Origin: Aurelia coerulea
Lineage: Eukaryota; Cnidaria; Scyphozoa; Semaeostomeae; Ulmaridae
Direction of reading: 5' to 3'
NCBI GenBank assembly: GCA_039566865.1
Contig: CM076945.1
Location: 7,925,501 to 7,989,500, forward strand
Length of the DNA: 64,000 nt
Shown here: in pieces, positions 23,944-34,700 of the stretch
Layout of the letters: the number at the start of each line of letters is the position of its first letter
Position numbering within the stretch: position 1 is the first letter of the stretch
Program-made: the position numbers and the translations under genes
The notes under the pieces: generated by a model
Told to the model about the DNA's origin: nothing
Database searches by the model: none
What the model saw: the letters and a program-made list of their open reading frames with translations, nothing else

Positions 23944-24750
23944 CAGTGGCGTAACGGCGTTTAGGCTACCTTAGTTCGAGAACTAAGGGCCCCCGATCAA
24001 AGGGGGCAGCCAACAAATTGTCCGTATTGTGTGCTTTTTGGTCATACTGTGCTAAAAGTCTTCCTTAGGCCATCCGAAAAGCCCTTTCTAGCCAGTGTTG
24101 CTAACACAACACTGGACTTTCATTCCGTTTTCGTTCATTCCCCTATAATTTGCCTCAAAACTTTATTCTTGTGCGCAAGAGCACCTAATAACATATGTGA
24201 CTTAGCACTATGTTTACTAAAATTCTGTTCATAAACTATTGTGTTTATTCGCATGGATAGCTTTCAGGTATAAAGGGAAAACATTTAGTCTGCACTAAAT
24301 TCACTGCACCTACTGCACTCACTACTATTATCCGCAGAAGCATTAAACAGGTTTTAAGCCAAAGAACCTGCCACTGCTATGGAGGATATTTTTGGTAACA
24401 TTTTTGTGTTAAAAGTAATCTTCATCAACAACACAACAGTACCGTCCGAACCTTTGAATATTGCCGTATTTCTTCAAGAAAAATGTCAGATAGCATATAA
24501 TTCCATATCAAAGAGCAACAATTTGTTATGTAAACTACTTAGGTTTTTCAAACGCAATTCATGTAAATGTGCTAAGTTTACTGTTTTGAGTTTTCCTCTG
24601 TAAAAACTTTCTCTTCTGCGTAACGTGGATTTTTCGAGGTTTTAAAGGCCATGGTTTCAAAAATTTACCACCATCCCGAACCCCCTTCCTACATAAGGGC
24701 CCCATCTTACCAAATTCCTGCGGGCCCCGAGTGTCTGCGTTACGCCACTG
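23944..24750. mobile_element. hAT-like non-autonomous element
   Basis: Ends CAGTGGCGTAACG and CGTTACGCCACTG are perfect 12-13 base inverted repeats beginning CAG, typical of hAT termini. Flanks cgaagagg (23936-23943) and ctaagagg (24751-24758) match in 7 of 8 positions, as expected of an aged 8-bp duplication. 'gggcccc' words adjoin both ends. The interior (807 bases) has no transposase; the frames at 24031-24234 and 24379-24603 are unsupported. Confidence 0.85.
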
Positions 24751-25556
24751 CTAAGAGGTCTAGAATTTCGAAGCAGTGAGCTGAAAAAGACTTGTGCTGT
24801 TCAAGAGGCATGTAGATTGCATATGATTTAAGCCTCTAGCCTTTTTTAAAGCCTTTCGAAAAATCTTTTCCGAAACTCTGGCCTGAAGGTTCTCGGTATT
24901 ATATTATTAGTGGTGAATTTCATCTGTTATATGCAGCTTCTCCTCTAAAAGTCAAATAGAGTTATCTTTTGTCTTCATCATTTGTGTTAAGCGTTTACGT
25001 TTTTCTTGTGAACATGAACTTTCGTTATGACTTTCTTGCAATTTTCCTGTACAAGTATAAATAGAAATTTGTTGACTTTGAAAGAATCATAAGAAAAATT
25101 TCCAAATTGAGGGACCGTTCATTATTTACAAATGGGTTGGTACTGAAGAGAAATGTTTTCTTGTCCAAAAAATCTTCTTACCCAACTCTAAAAGTGACAG
25201 AGAAAATATCTGCCCAACAATTTTCAAATTGAAAGAAATTTTGTCCAACCCCTACCTATAAACATGATTTTCAATGTAAAACGATGTAAATTGTAAATAT
25301 AATAGCAAATATTAATGAATATTGATGAGAAAAAAATGAAAACAAAGTAAACACTGAAAGTGAAATGGATAATGATGATGATGATGTTGATGATGAAATT
25401 GACAATGGAGCACTTCGACAGTTAGAAAAAGGGTCTGGGGAGAGCAATATTTTTCTGGTAAATGACTGCCACAGTGCTTTCACAAACGATGAATTGAACT
25501 CTACAAATCTATTGCCTTCAAATTCACAATGAAAAATAAGGAAATAAATGACCACA

Positions 25557-25775
25557 ATGTTTCTGAAAAGCTGTCCTATGACCCATCAGTCTCGTAACAG
25601 GAGGGAGACTCTCTCTCCAACCCAGACCTCGAATCCAACAGTTTCCGGCGTTCGGCGGGAAAGTATTTGTCGTTCCTTCTGTTTATGCTTCGAGATGTGC
25701 AGACTGGAAAAGAGGCTCCCTCCTGTTACGAGGCTGATGGGTCATAGGACGACTTATCAGAAACATTTTGGACAA
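25557..25775. mobile_element. Palindrome-ended MITE
   Basis: Ends tgtttctgaaaagctgtcct and the reverse sense aggacgacttatcagaaaca are inverted, and continue inward as atgacccatcag / ctgatgggtcat and taacaggagggag / ctccctcctgtta. The interior is unique. Confidence 0.75.
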
Positions 25776-25814
25776 TTTATTTACTTATTTTTCAACGTGA
25801 ATTTGAAGCTAATA

Positions 25815-26952
25815 CCGGGTGAGCCAGAAAAAAGTTCCCACTTTCTAAAATTCGTAGCACCACAAGTACTTCGTGGATTTGAATGATTCAAATTCTAGTT
25901 GAAAGCCAAAAGATCGAAGTATTTGTGTGATTTTTCTCGTCTTCTTACGAGCACTGCAAATATAGGTAAATTCAACTTTACAAAAATTTCATGGCTGCAA
26001 AATGACAGAATCAAATCTTTGATCAAATCGTTAGGACTCTCCTCACACAGAACAATACGCACATGCGTTTCACCTCTCTCAAGAGTTACAAGAAATAGAT
26101 TCTCAAACAGATACTAAAGATTTTCAATCCCATGGCAATAGATGTGCAGACGATATCTCTCACCCATGAGAAATTGCATTTTCTCTGTTGTCTGAGCGAG
26201 GAGTCCTTTATGATTTGATCAAGCATTTTAGGCCTTTTTCAGTCATTTTGCAACCATCAAGTTTTTGTAAGCTTGAATTTACCAATTTTTCCAATGCTCG
26301 TAAGAACGTGAGAAAAATCACAAAAATTCTTCGATCTTTTGGCTGTCAAGCAAATATTGATTCATTATTATATGGCGTTCGAAAATACGGCTCCTCGGAC
26401 CGGCAACGCAGCAATTCGATTGGTTCTTGATCGGTCCGTAAAAGCCGTATTTTTCGTTCGAAGCCGTATTGGACCGGGCGTTGCCTTAAAAATCAACAAC
26501 AAGGGAGGAGCTTCTTGTGTAGGCTTAGGCCGTAAGAAGTGTCAGCCAAAGTTTAGCTTATTCATCGAAGATTTCTTTTCTGTAAACTTTGAAGACAAAC
26601 TTTCAATTATACACGAAGAAAATGCCAATGTAGTTAACGTTGCAACGAGCAACTACAGTGATGCACAGGATCGAAGACACAACAGAAAAGTACGATACTA
26701 TAAACAACGTTCTCAAAAGGTTCTGCCATATAATAAAGCCTTTATTAAACGATTACTCGATCCATGCTGGAAAATATTTGGACCTTAGTTCATTGTACGG
26801 ACCTCACTGCGTTCGGTCCGTACGTCAAACTGCGGTCCAAATATTTTCCAGCATGGACCTCGTAATCGTTTAATAACCGCATATTCCAATCCATTCAGTA
26901 CTCTTGGTGCTATGAATTTTCAAAAGTGGGAACTTTTTTCTGGCTCACCTGG
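25815..26952. mobile_element. Mariner-like palindromic element, CCGGGTGAGCC family, copy 1
   Basis: Left end CCGGGTGAGCCAGAAAAAAG and right end cttttttctggctcacctgg, with TA on both sides. Inner arms pair (atcgaagtatttgtgtgatt with the aatcacaaaaattcttcgat region near 26318). A segment of about 500 bases at about 26372-26880 has no counterpart in copy 2 (37669-38237) and is a likely secondary insertion; it contains its own inverted repeats (aaaatatttggacc / ggtccaaatatttt). The frame 26339-26788 crosses this junction and is not a credible gene. Confidence 0.8.
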
Positions 26953-26998
26953 TAGATTTGTAGAGTTCAACTTATCGTTTGTGAAAGCCCTGTAGCAG

Positions 26999-27522
26999 AG
27001 CATAGGTTCCAAATCTTTAATTCAGCGTAAAATGGTGGGTATAAAATTCAATGATCTATTTCTTCTGATTGAATGGCTTGAAAGAAACTTTAGATACTTA
27101 TCTATAATTCTACCGTTGGATTTTCCAGAAATTTTGAATATTTTTCGAAATTACAGTGTATCTTACATTTCAAATCATTTTAGGCTGTGACGTCATCAAA
27201 TTTCTAAATCATAAACCAGATGAGTGACAGACTTTTGCTTGATACCATATTGTAGGCATCCATAAACTATAGTGCTCTTCGAAAATACTTCATGTTGCGT
27301 CAAACGGTTTAGAAATTACGATGGTTTTTAAGTTTTTGAAAATTTTTCTTGAATTGTTGAAAAAGAAGAAAAATACTCTAATTCTGAAAATATTAAAGAT
27401 TTCAGAAAAGTCCAACGGTAGAATTATAGAGAAATAGCTAAACTTTCTTTGAAGTCATTCAGTTCAAAGAAATAGGTCACTCAATCTTACACCAGGCTTT
27501 TTAAAGATTTGGAACCTATGCT
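26999..27522. mobile_element. Mutator-like MITE, copy A, with 9-bp target duplication
   Basis: Terminal inverted repeats AGCATAGGTTCCAAATCTTT and its reverse complement at the right. CTGTAGCAG is present at 26990-26998 and again at 27523-27531. A 9-bp duplication is the hallmark of Mutator/MULE elements. Palindromic in organisation: ctaccgttggattttccaga (left) pairs with tctgaaa...gtccaacggtag (right). No coding capacity. Confidence 0.92.
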
Positions 27523-27921
27523 CTGTAGCAGCCATCTGCCATTTACCAGAAAAGTATTGCTCTCCCCATGCCATTTTCTAAATATTACAATGGTCTCTTT
27601 TGAACTTTAAACATTTAGTATCAATTGGTGGGAAAATTTTGTTTACCCAACCTTGAAATTACATGAACAAATATTTACCAAACCTTTTTATGTCAGAAAC
27701 TTTAAGTTTTTTGAAGCCTTTCCAATAGGTAGAAATTTTGCGAGATATGATGCTGCAAACAAGTGAAAGTGAAGTAGAAATGTGAAGAGGATTTTCTTTA
27801 TCAAAATATATAGTTTCTTAGGTTCTATTTTCCTAGTACTGGAGTTTCTTGATTTTTTGGCAATCTGAGAGTTGAGATTCTTATAAGTAGTTTGTGTATT
27901 CCAATTCTCGTTCTGTCATTA

Positions 27922-29372
27922 GGGACCGTTCATCATTTATGCCTCAGGTTGGCACCGAAGTGAAATGAAACATCGAACATTTTTTTTATTCACTCTGACC
28001 CAACCTTTGCACAAATCACAACAATCTTTACCCAACCTAAATCATGGTAAAATACATTTTACCCAACCTTGAAGTGAATGTGTTTTTAATTTTTAGCAAC
28101 TTGCTCTTTAGCAATCTAACATGTCCATTTCTTAATGCGTTGATCACATTAACGTTAGTTGTTCACAATAAATTTTTCAACATGAAATCGAAATATAAAT
28201 TTGACTAATCCCTTCATGTAAATGCTAGTTTCCATCCAACGGCAGTTTGCCCATACCTAATTGTTAGAATAAAATTGTCCTTGTGCCTCTTGCTCGTTGG
28301 TATCAAGATCAGCAAAAACTTTGTCGTTGTCATCACTACTTGCCCCAAGTCTATTTCGTCAACTGTAATAAGTCTATCTGAAAGTATACTTTTTCGCTTG
28401 TCACTTTTCCCTTCACTTTTTTTTGCCGATTGACGAAATTTTTTTGACGAAATAGACTTGGGGCAATTCTACCATCACTCTCACTGTCACTCACTTTTCA
28501 ATCACTTTGTTCCAAGTCATTCTCTTCAGCATAGCTTCCAAATCTTGGAAGCTATTATTTCATGTTGCTTCAAACAGTTTAGAAATTACAATAGTTTGAA
28601 GTTTTTTTGAAAATTTTTCTTGAATTCTTGAAAAATTAGAAAAACACCCTAATTCTGAAAATATTGAAGATTTCAGAAAAGTCCAACGGTAGAATTATAG
28701 AGAAGTAGCTAAAGTTTCTTTGGAGTCATTCAGTAAAAAGAAATAGGTCACTCAATATTACACCAGCCTTTTTAAAGATTTGGAACCTATGCTATTCTCT
28801 TCTAAATCTGTTTTCTTATCACCCCTCCAGTTTAAATTTGTTTTCTCTATTAAGACCCTCCCCTCTGAGCCAAAATTTTAAATTAGCCCCCTTTCTATTA
28901 AGCCCCCACTTGTTTCAAATTCCATAGGCTACCGAAGATTTTCCATTTATTTAGCTAAACAAGTTTGCACGTTAATATTGACATGGTTTGGGAACAAATT
29001 CATGGATGTATTTGACTCGTAAAATTGTATGTTGACTCGGCCAAATATGTGGTAAAAGAACTGAACAGCTATTATATGTATACCCTATATATATATATAT
29101 ACCCTGGTCATTTTAAACCGTGAATAAGCACCCCTCTCTAATAAGCTCCTCTCTTTTAAGCCCCCCTCTGGAGTGTCTAAGATTAAATAAGCCCCCAGGG
29201 GTTTAAATAGAGCTTTTACGGTTTTGATAAAAATGTTGCTATGCATTTTGTTATAAACGTTTTTGTGGCCCAATCCTTCCAAAGGAAACAATTATTTGTT
29301 GCCCAACCTTTCAACAAGATCCAACCAATTTCTCTTCGGTGCCTACCCGAGGCATAAATAATGAACAGTCCC
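27922..29372. mobile_element. Inverted-repeat element, GGGACCGTTCAT family
   Basis: Left end gggaccgttcatcatttatg then cctcaggttggcaccgaag; right end ttcggtgcctacccgaggc then ataaataatgaacagtccc. Interior words 'acccaacctt' and 'tttacccaacc' occur on both sides. Copy B of the Mutator-like MITE is nested at 28528-28793. An AT dinucleotide repeat lies at 29083-29100. The right part (about 28850-29225) resembles the ageing repeat at 3410-3660 (aagcccccaggggtttaaat / agaccccgggggcttgatag). Confidence 0.75.
28528..28793. mobile_element. Mutator-like MITE, copy B (internally deleted)
   Basis: AGCATAGCTTCCAAATCTTG at the left and ...ggaacctatgct at the right. ATTCTCTTC repeats exactly at 28519-28527 and 28794-28802. 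The copy is 266 bases instead of about 525: most of the left half is missing while the termini and duplications are intact, so it may have moved as a short derivative. Confidence 0.9.
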
Positions 29373-29439
29373 ACTATAAAGAAGAAAGCAATATACAAAA
29401 ACAAAAACAAAATGAAAACAAATATAAGAAATGAAATAC

Positions 29440-31460
29440 ACACATGCAATTAAAGGTATTAAAATGGAAAATTCTCAGAAACCCAATTTAAAATTCTCGC
29501 TAAATACTCGTACCTGTAAAGATATGGGCAATTTCTTCAGTTGCATATTTCATTTCTTGTTCTGCCTGCATTCGTTTTGCTCCTGTTTGATATAAAACGT
29601 TTTATAGCAGGTAATGAATGAATTAACTCTGAAAGAAATTCAACATAAAATATTCACCGAATTCTCGTACTTTTAAGCAAAAAACTTAGGTACTTTCTGC
29701 CATAGGAATAATTCCAACACCTTTTTTTATAAGAAACAGCTTATAAGAAACGGTGGGTCCAATTTTTCGAAAGTTAAGAAACAACCCTACCTGAATTCAA
29801 AAAGCAAAAAACTTTTGTAATTTGCAGTTTTCATTTTGCCATCGCACTCAAAAATGCTTTGACATTGTACAGTTATAGCAACTGTTGGGACATTATTTGG
29901 AGTGCAAATTATGTTATTTGCTTGTTTTGAGATCTTACTGAGTGATTTGGGAGCCCTATTGACAAATTTAACACTCTGGCATTAGAAATATAAGAAACAT
30001 GTAAGAAACTTTTGGTAGCAAAATGGCCCAAAAATTTAGCAAACTGCCAACCAGGCCCGGACCTTAGTTTCTTTAAAAAAAATACGTGTAATTCTGAAAG
30101 AAACTCAATGTAAAACTCACTTCATTCTCGTACTTTTGAGCTAAAAATGCATGTACTTCCTATGGTTGACTGTAACAGGAATAATTCTAATTTTTTATCT
30201 GCATTTATGAATATTATGGGAACATTTTTAGAGCAAATGAATGGATTACTGAAAGAATTTAGATTGTAAATACTCACTTAATTTTCATACTTTTGAGCTA
30301 AAAATGTACATACTATTAGTTTCCTATGATAGGAATAATTCTAATGTTTGTTCTGCATATTAAGGAAACTTTCATCACAGTAACTGACTGAAGTAATTAT
30401 GAAGGAAACTCAACATGAAATACTCACCGAAGTCTCGTACTTTTCAAGCAAAAAATATATGTACTTTCTGTAGTTCATTATGAAACGAATACTTCAAACT
30501 TTCGTTCTGCACATTATGAATATTATGGAATTTTTTATGACAGTAAATAAATGAACAATTTCTGAAAGAAACTCAATGTGAAATACTCACCGAACTCTCG
30601 TATTTTTGGCCAAAAAATGTGTGTACTTTCTATAGTTTCCTATAATAGGAATAGTTCCATGTTTTGTTCTTTATATCATGGAAATTTTAATCATAGTAAA
30701 TGAATGTCCTAATTTTGAAAGAAATTCACTATTAGGTTATACATCTACATCAATAAAAATACATTGCAAAGCCTTACGGCATCAACGCAAAGGGGCCTAA
30801 AACCCAAAAAGAAATTAAAGTAAAATTTACAAACTCACAAAAGTTAGATTTACAAAGCTAATCTATAAAAATAAGCTAAGACAGTTCTAAACTGACATTG
30901 TTTGAGCAAGTATCCCAGTCCTTTATCGTTCTCGAAAAATAGCTGTTTCTGTATGACTCTGTCTTGCCTAGAAGTGGTTTAAAAGTTACTGATCAAATGT
31001 CCTCACTGAATTCTGCTACTTTTGAGCGAAAAAGGTCTGTACAGTCTGTAGTTTCCTGCAATAAAAGTACCTGCAATTTTTGTTCTGCATATTATGGAAA
31101 CTTTTATGACAGTAAATGAATGAACTAATTCTACTCAATATAGAATACTCACTGAATTCTCGCAAAGAAAGTCAATACAAAATACTCACCGAATTCCCGT
31201 GCGGAAAATGTATTATGTACTTCTTTCTGTAGTTTAGTAGTTTTCTACGTATGATCAAGATAAAATGATTGTTCTGCGCAATTGCGCATTGTGGAAATTG
31301 TTATTACAGTGCACGAGTTCTACTCAATATAAGATACTCACCGAATCCTCCTACTTTAGAGCAAAGAAGGTGCGTACTTTCTCGAGTTCCCTTTTCTATG
31401 AGAATAACTCCTAAATGGGCTTCAAATTTTTATTACAGTAAATGAATGAACAAATTCTAT
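29440..31460. repeat. Degenerate ~150-bp satellite array with an inserted MITE
   Basis: About eight or nine units, each with variants of 'gaaagaaactcaatgtgaaa', 'tactcaccgaattctcgtac', 'ttttgagcaaaaaatgtgtg' and 'acagtaaatgaatgaactaa'. Clear unit starts are near 30098, 30256, 30406, 30568, 30985, 31130 and 31320. A CACG-family-like MITE relative (29722-30098, taagaaacag...tacgtgta) and another segment (about 30730-30980) interrupt the array. On the minus strand most units contain a splice-donor-like GTGAGTA and an upstream tttctttcag. No gene can be confirmed there. Confidence 0.8.
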
Positions 31461-31597
31461 GCTGGCCCGGGTTTTACACATAACGCTAGTTGTAAACACG
31501 AAAAGTACCTGACAAGAGAGACATTGGCTGTTGCTGTTGTGACCAGGTGTGGCGAAGATGCCAACATTGTCTCATCGTTTCCTTTGTCTCTTCTTAG

Positions 31598-31796
31598 ATC
31601 TCCTCGGAAGATGCAAAGAAAACACAGCTCTGCCCTTCGGGCCAACATCAAAGCATCTACATCATTTCCTCAAAGTGGTACAGAGTTAGGAGACATCTTC
31701 ATATGTGGTACAGCAAAGGCCTGCTCGGTGAAAGACTGCTTCAAGCGTAGCACTCATTTTCACTGCTCTCTTTGTCCGGACAGAAAGGTCGTTAAA
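31598..31796 (+). CDS. Zinc-finger gene exon A
   Basis: Acceptor cttcttag ends at 31597; donor gtaagt starts at 31797. The exon starts with the last base of a split codon and ends in phase 0. A basic Ser/Lys-rich opening (KMQRKHSSALRANIKAS) is followed by ACSVKDCFKRSTHFHCSLC, giving C-x4-C-x5-H-x-H and the first two Cys of the next finger. His pairs in the following exon (AHQIFH) complete it. An in-frame ATG at 31611 could be the start if the upstream exon is untranslated. Confidence 0.75.
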
Positions 31797-34700
31797 GTAA
31801 GTTGAATCTTTCTTTCAATCAATCCAGCAGTTTCTTATTCAAATCGTGATACTTTTAGGCCGAAGTTTACGGCCTACGCGATGATTTTATTTCATTTTGA
31901 AGACATGGGAAGGGATCGGTTCTTCGACTCTCGCTCACAAAGAACTGGTCCTGAAACTAAACGTTGTTTTAGACATGGCGGATCTTCACCTGTATTGACA
32001 GCTGGTGGTAGAAACGTTGAATAACAAAGCATTTCTTTTGCTTCTCGATCAGCTTGCCTGTTCACTTCTTAGGCCTAATACGTTGCACGAAATTTAACTC
32101 TTTTTAACTTAACCTCAGAAAATCAATGGAGTGAAACTTGACGCTTGAAATTCAAATGATCGTGCCTGCCTTTGTGGCGGAAAGTTATTGCTACCCGCGA
32201 CCCACCATTTTAATTTTAACGTAGCAGGGACAGATGTTTAACTCTGTGCTGTCTTAACAAAAGCATTAGGCCCGGCCGGTCGAAGGGCGATCATTGTTTT
32301 ATCTGAAAAGGATTCTTGATTTGATAAATTTCTATTTGGTTAAATTAGAATATCAACGATCCAGCCATTCAAGTTTTGTTCTCTAAGATATGTCCCATCA
32401 CAATTCTAATTGGCATGTCTTTCCGCAACTGGAGATTTTCAAATGTTTCCTACATTGTTGGCATATCATAAAGAAACCAGATAACAAATTTGAGGTCAAT
32501 CGCATAGCAAAGTAAACAATTGAATTAGGAGGAATGTTTGTTTCAAATAACAGATTGTTTGCAGTCTTCTTTCCCCTTTCAAGAATAAAGAAAACAAATA
32601 AATGAAAGTACAGACAGAAAAGCCTTTGTAAGTTCCACAAGCCAGCACTGGCCCATTGTTCACGAAGGGCTCCCAAGAGATTCCTGAGTCTGTCCTTCAA
32701 AAAGAATTAAAGTCATAAGAAGTAAAATTGCTATGTTCAAATAACGTGCTGTCATACTGTAGTGTGCCCACCCCAAAATATATCTCGATGGAAGGAGTAC
32801 CTAGCAACCCAATACATCAAGTTTCAAGATTAGAAATGTTGATGTTTGGCCCCAAAAAGGTTGAACAATGACAGAATGGGTTTTGATCTAAGATTCATTG
32901 TCATTCTGGGCTTGGGAAGACTTATAGCGGAACATCATGAAGTAGAAAAGCATTGTAAAGATAGGCTTGTGGCCGGACATGTCCAGCACAGAGCATTTAG
33001 TTTCTGTAGTTTTCATTGTTTATCGGTGCAGTATCTGGCACACAAAACTTTAACGTTTCACTTTAACTTTAACTTTTGTTGATTCCATTATCCAATGTGG
33101 TGGATCATTCTTATTGGAAGTGATATGGATGTAATGAATGGCCCCATTTGTCATAGGATAAGATTTATAATGTGTTGCCAGAAGGTCCTAAGGTTTTGGG
33201 CAGATTTCAAGAAACCAACAAAGGACAAAAATCCTTTAATTTTACAGAATATTTGGGTTGGACTAGTCTGCTTATCTCCCCCTATCCTCAGCCCTCGAAT
33301 TGCATCAACCAACCCACAATTTCAAATAAAGGGGAAACGTTCTATAAATGTGTTTTTTATAAGTTTTTCTTCTGATAAGTCATTTGGCATAGGTCAGGGT
33401 TACAACTATCGTTATGTATTTGGCTTCAACCTGCAACTGTAATTTAAAGGCAGGTGGATTTCACCATAGTGCCAGAACACCTTCAAATGATATAATCAAA
33501 ATGTCTTTAAAGATCTCAAGAATGGAAATTCCTATGACACATTAATTGCTGCATGGTTCAACACTTTAAACACACCAGAGCAAAAAATATTAATGTAAAT
33601 TTAAGTTAAAGTTAAACATTGTGGTGACTGGTCCCTGGGAGAAATGCTGAAGAATGTATTGTGCTTGTTATTTCATAGCATTTGGTAAATTTATCCTTGT
33701 GATGAATTCTTCTCTGATCTGGCATCTATGCGAAATTTGGCTCATTTGCATCATGGCATTCCAGAAATTAGGCATATAGGACTGCATGCAATTTCATTGC
33801 ATTTGAATTGAAAAATAAGGGAGGGGGTTGCAGCAATCATTAATCACCCACCATACCTTTAGCCAAAGCCTGAATCACAATGGTTTCCCCTAGAAAGAAC
33901 TGCCATTGTGAAAAAGAAAATATTCATTGGAGCCAGTTGGCCCCATTCTTAACATTGTTATAAGCTCTCAATCAAATTACAATTTTGCATTGTAGGAAGC
34001 TTCCTCAGACACATTAAGAATTACAATCTTGGCCAAAGGCCAGAATTTTCTTTATTACAGTATGCTGCCTTTGTTTCAAAACTCAATTAGGACTGGATGA
34101 CCTCATTTTGTTGTAAATGACCCATTAAGACATGCATGTAACATGATTATGTCAGGGAAATGAAAAGAGTCACAGATAAGAGGATATGGGCATCTTTGTT
34201 TTGGACCAAAACAAGATAACAGCAGCTGAAAGAACCTCCTTCCTGATGTCACAAACCTCTTGGGTCATAGATTCTTGAGTGTCATGGCATTGTCTAAAAC
34301 AAGTCCTCTTGTTGGGTGTGCATACAAGATTTTTCAAAACAAAAGGATTTGTATGGATTTTTGATGGATTTTTCTTGAAAGCAAAATGATTTTGCCAAAG
34401 GTGTACAAGGTTTTTTGGGAGTAAATGCCGCTCAGTTTCAAACATAGCCCCTTATCAAGCAAATAAATATTGATAGAACCAACAAGACCAGATTCAGAAC
34501 AGCAAGATAGTAATCAAGAGAATTGATGTGACACAGAAAGAGTGTAGAATAGGAAAGAGGTGAAGGAATAAAACTTCCTATTGTTCTCCCATTATTATTC
34601 TATTGCTGTCCTATTGTTATTGCTAAAATTCAGGGTCTGAGAAACTTTTTTCAAGAAACTGGTTCTTTGATTGCCAAAAATTTGAGAAATTCTACAGTAC

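Larger units (their letters stand above)
25111..27690. mobile_element. Composite inverted-repeat element with several nested insertions
   Basis: The left end gggaccgttcattatttaca is shared with the element at 27922-29372. Left-arm sequence at 25437-25515 (ggggagagcaatatttttct; gcactttcacaaacgatgaa region) is complementary to the right arm split between 26953-26998 and 27532-27570. Nested inside are a palindromic MITE (25557), a mariner-like element (25815) and a Mutator-like MITE (26999). The right end is not clearly defined. Confidence 0.65.

Noticed and set aside
26339..26788. 149-codon open frame as a gene
   Set aside because: It crosses the edge of a secondary insertion in a palindromic element and has no recognisable domain or splice support.
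29440..31460. CRISPR-like array of regularly spaced repeats
   Set aside because: Units are degenerate ~150-base satellite copies, with no constant repeat and unique spacers, in a eukaryotic genome.
32398..32700. Minus-strand exon with 'KDRLRNLLGALREQWASAG'
   Set aside because: The helical-looking piece has no consensus donor in the right place and no second exon nearby.
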